Positions 5,417-7,329 of a DNA stretch of 7,329 nucleotides are shown piece by piece. Location of the stretch: the NCBI GenBank assembly GCA_937874275.1, contig CALNAU010000134.1, forward strand, positions 1-7,329, in the 5' to 3' direction. Within the stretch, counting starts at the first letter, position 1, and each line of letters begins with the position of its first letter. A program made the position numbers and the translations under genes. The notes beneath the pieces are model-generated. The model saw only the letters and a list, made by a program, of their open reading frames with translations. It searched no databases and was not told the DNA's origin. Source of the DNA: an uncultured Clostridia bacterium (GTDB taxonomy: Bacteria > Bacillota > Clostridia > Christensenellales > Aristaeellaceae).

Positions 5417-6896
5417 ATGCGTTGGAAAACGCCAGCTCCAGAATCTGGTGCTGCGTCGTATCAGACGCGTTAAACTCGCCAACCACCTGGCCCCCTGACA
5501 TCACATAGATTCGATCGCTCATGCCGAGTATTTCCGGCAACTCGGACGAAATCATGAGGATAGCGGCACCTCTGTTTGCCAGTTCGTCCATCAGTTCATA
5601 TATGCTGTTCTTGGCTCCTACGTCAATGCCGCGGGTCGGTTCATCGAAGATGAACACCTGAGATTTTCCCAAGAGCCACTTGGCAAGCACGACCTTCTGC
5701 TGCGTGCCGCCGCTTAAAAACATCGTTCGTTTTTCTATGGATGATGTCGCGATGTTCAATTTATCCACGTATTCTTTGACGGTGTCCTCTTCCCGCTTGC
5801 GGTTAATCATGGAGGTGGGGTTTAACGCTTGCAGGTTCGCGATGACTGTGTTTTCCCGAATGCTGAGCGACAAAGCCAGCCCTTCCAGCTTTCGGTTTTC
5901 GGGGATGAGACTCATGCCTGCCTTTTTCGTTTTCTGGGGGTTATGTCGGCTGACCGTCTTCCCGCCTATCTTGACCTCCCCGGCCTTATACTTATCTATG
6001 CCAAACGCGGCTTTCGCCACCTCGGACCTACCCGCGCCTATCAGCCCTGCCATGCCCACAATTTCACCTTCCCGAACCACAAGTGACACATCCTGAAAGG
6101 CTTCGCCGGAAAGATGGTTGATCTCCAGCATCGGGGCGCCAACCTCTCCCCTGTTTCGGGGGTATAGGTTCTCAATCTTTCGGCCTGCGATAGCCTCTAT
6201 AATCCCGTTGATGGTCACGTTTTCGATGCGGTCCGTCATGATGTGTTTGCCATCCCGCAGTACCGTAACACGGTCGCCAATCTCAAACAACTCGTCCAAA
6301 CGGTGTGAGATATAGAACATCCCCACCCCACGTGCCTTGAGCATTCGAATGATTCGGAACAATTCCTGTATCTCGGAATCGGTTAGGGAACTCGTGGGTT
6401 CATCGAACACAAGAATTTTTGCGTTAACACTGAGCGCTTTCCCGATTTCCACCAACTGCTGCGCGCCAATGCTCAAATTCTTGACCAACGTGTTCGGGCT
6501 GATATTGAGGCCCAATTCCTGCAGCGCTTCACGGCAGCGCTTCACCTGCTCACCCTTGTTGACGAATAGCCCTTGCTTTAGCTCCTGCCCCAGAAAAATG
6601 TTACTGGCTATGGAAAGTTCGGGCACCAGGTTTAGTTCCTGGTAAATCATCTGAATGCCCAAATCACGCGACAATTTGGGCGAATTGTTGACGATCTCTC
6701 TGCCTTCAAATATCATCCTCCCGGTATCAGCCGTATAAGCACCGGAAAGAATTTTCATCAATGTTGATTTACCGGCGCCATTTTCTCCGACAATGGCATG
6801 AACCTCGCCTCGCATCAGTCCAAAACTGACATCATCCAAGGCTCGCACGCCCGGAAATGACTTGGATATTTTGTCAAACGACAGAATCTCTTCCAT
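5415..6896 (-). CDS. Sugar-type ABC transporter ATPase with two nucleotide-binding domains (RbsA/MglA/XylG-like)
   Basis: This cytoplasmic subunit powers import by hydrolysing ATP. It has 493 residues, the usual length for this fused class. Domain 1 has Walker A GENGAGKST (37-45), the Q-loop in IYQE (84-87), signature LSIGAQQ (141-147), Walker B ILVFDEP (161-167) and the switch His in ISHRLDE (about 198). Domain 2 has the degenerate Walker A GLIGAGRSE (284-292) with Arg for the usual Lys, then signature LSGGTQQ (394-400) and Walker B IFDEPTRGIDVGAK (416-429). The Arg substitution is normal for RbsA-type proteins, in which domain 2 has a reduced catalytic role. I place the start at ATG 6896-6894. 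A GTG six bases upstream (6902) is in frame but lies only one base from the AGGAG, whereas the ATG is 7 bases away. The ribosome binding site overlaps the regulator's stop codon. Confidence 0.95.
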   Translation of the reverse strand: MEEILSFDKISKSFPGVRALDDVSFGLMRGEVHAIVGENGAGKSTLMKILSGAYTADTGRMIFEGREIVNNSPKLSRDLGIQMIYQELNLVPELSIASNIFLGQELKQGLFVNKGEQVKRCREALQELGLNISPNTLVKNLSIGAQQLVEIGKALSVNAKILVFDEPTSSLTDSEIQELFRIIRMLKARGVGMFYISHRLDELFEIGDRVTVLRDGKHIMTDRIENVTINGIIEAIAGRKIENLYPRNRGEVGAPMLEINHLSGEAFQDVSLVVREGEIVGMAGLIGAGRSEVAKAAFGIDKYKAGEVKIGGKTVSRHNPQKTKKAGMSLIPENRKLEGLALSLSIRENTVIANLQALNPTSMINRKREEDTVKEYVDKLNIATSSIEKRTMFLSGGTQQKVVLAKWLLGKSQVFIFDEPTRGIDVGAKNSIYELMDELANRGAAILMISSELPEILGMSDRIYVMSGGQVVGEFNASDTTQHQILELAFSNA

Positions 6897-6903
6897 GCTC
6901 ACA

Positions 6904-6908
6904 CTCCT
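6904..6908 (-). promoter_or_regulatory. Ribosome binding site that decides the ATPase start
   Basis: AGGAG on the minus strand overlaps the regulator's TAG (6909-6907). It is 7 bases from ATG 6896 and 1 base from GTG 6902, so the ATG is the functional start and the GTG is not. Confidence 0.75.
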
Positions 6909-7329
6909 ACTCGCGCGATATTGACTCGTTCAGTAGCTTAAGCCCGGTTCGCTTGCTCTCGTCCTTCTTCACTTTTTGCAGGACATCCTTCAGGTGTTCT
7001 TCCATGTAATACTTCGCTTCCGTAGGTTGATGCTGGGCAATGGCTTGATAAATTTTGAAGTGAAAGTCATTGCTGCGTTCTTTTCCGTGTGTTCGCAAGA
7101 AGCCCATGAGCCATACCGTGTACATGTTTTCCAGCATCTCCGCCGCCTTGATGAAAAGCGTATTGCGAGAGGCGATGGCTATCTTTCGGTGAAATTCCAT
7201 ATCATATTTTGCGAATAGGTCGCTATCATCAATCGAGGCGGCAGCCTGCTTCCATGTCGCGTCCATTCCCGCAACATCTTCCTCGGTGGCCCGAACCGCG
7301 GCCAGGTACGCGGCCTCGCCCTCCACCCC
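6907..7329 (-). CDS. GntR-family (FadR subfamily) regulator with FCD domain, partial
   Basis: The frame stays open to the right edge, so only the C-terminal 140 or so residues are present. The winged-helix DNA-binding domain is outside the window. The GTG at 7326 is an internal valine: the residues around it (GVEGEAAYLAAVRATEEDV) match the start of an FCD domain, where 'LE.EAA.LAA.RAT..D' is typical. Candidate metal or ligand residues follow the family pattern: Asp and His in YDMEFHRKIA (D-x3-H), His in NDFHFKIYQAI, and His in YYMEEHLKDV 22 residues later. FCD regulators bind small organic acids or sugar acids and usually repress a neighbouring transport and catabolism operon. Ten bases separate its stop from the ATPase start, so it is probably co-transcribed and may regulate its own operon. 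The operon promoter would lie beyond the right edge. Confidence 0.88.
   Translation of the reverse strand, partial: GVEGEAAYLAAVRATEEDVAGMDATWKQAAASIDDSDLFAKYDMEFHRKIAIASRNTLFIKAAEMLENMYTVWLMGFLRTHGKERSNDFHFKIYQAIAQHQPTEAKYYMEEHLKDVLQKVKKDESKRTGLKLLNESISRE

Noticed and set aside
5415..6030. Arg in place of Lys in the second Walker A as evidence of a damaged ATPase
   Set aside because: A degenerate second site (GAGRSE) is normal in RbsA/MglA/XylG-type proteins, and all other motifs are intact.
6897..6902. GTG start at 6902 for the ATPase
   Set aside because: It is only one base from the AGGAG, too close to initiate; the ATG at 6896 has 7-base spacing.
7324..7326. GTG at 7326 as a true start of a short regulator
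   Set aside because: The frame continues to the window edge and the residues match the inside of an FCD-domain protein, so the gene is cut by the window and not naturally short.
1..7329. Mobile elements, CRISPR arrays, tRNA or phage genes
   Set aside because: No direct repeat array, transposase, integrase or cloverleaf sequence was seen; the window is a compact metabolic operon.

Overview
The window looks like chromosomal DNA from a moderate-GC bacterium, most likely an anaerobic Firmicute of the Clostridia type. That assignment is an inference from the strong AAAGGAG/AGGAGG ribosome binding sites, the tightly packed same-strand operon, the use of TTG as a start codon and the Clostridia-like signal peptide. 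No rRNA or marker gene is present to confirm it.

From about 235 to the right edge, everything is a single minus-strand operon read from right to left. The order is: a GntR-type regulator with an FCD ligand domain (its DNA-binding end lies outside the window); a double-domain sugar-type ABC ATPase; two RbsC-like permeases; a Tm-1-like/UPF0261 protein; a TIM-barrel 'phosphoenolpyruvate hydrolase family' protein; and a ribose-type substrate-binding protein. Gaps are 10 to 20 bases, or a 4-base overlap, and several ribosome binding sites overlap the stop codon of the gene before. The operon ends at a clear directional hairpin terminator (172-203).

Read together, a small carbohydrate-like compound is probably captured by the binding protein, imported by the two permeases and the ATPase, and sensed by the FCD regulator. 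The Tm-1-like and TIM-barrel proteins would then process it or a derivative. These two proteins correspond, in the same order, to the two halves of the plant Tm-1 antiviral resistance protein. Their biochemical function is not established, and no sugar kinase, dehydrogenase or aldolase is visible, so this transporter-linked pair is the most interesting part of the window.

Positions 1-234 are an intergenic region with the start of the next transcription unit. They hold the operon terminator, a perfect 17-base palindrome (118-134), a strong-looking minus-strand promoter with an extended -10 (84-111), and, at the left edge, the first codons of a possible gene that overlap a hairpin followed by six T's.
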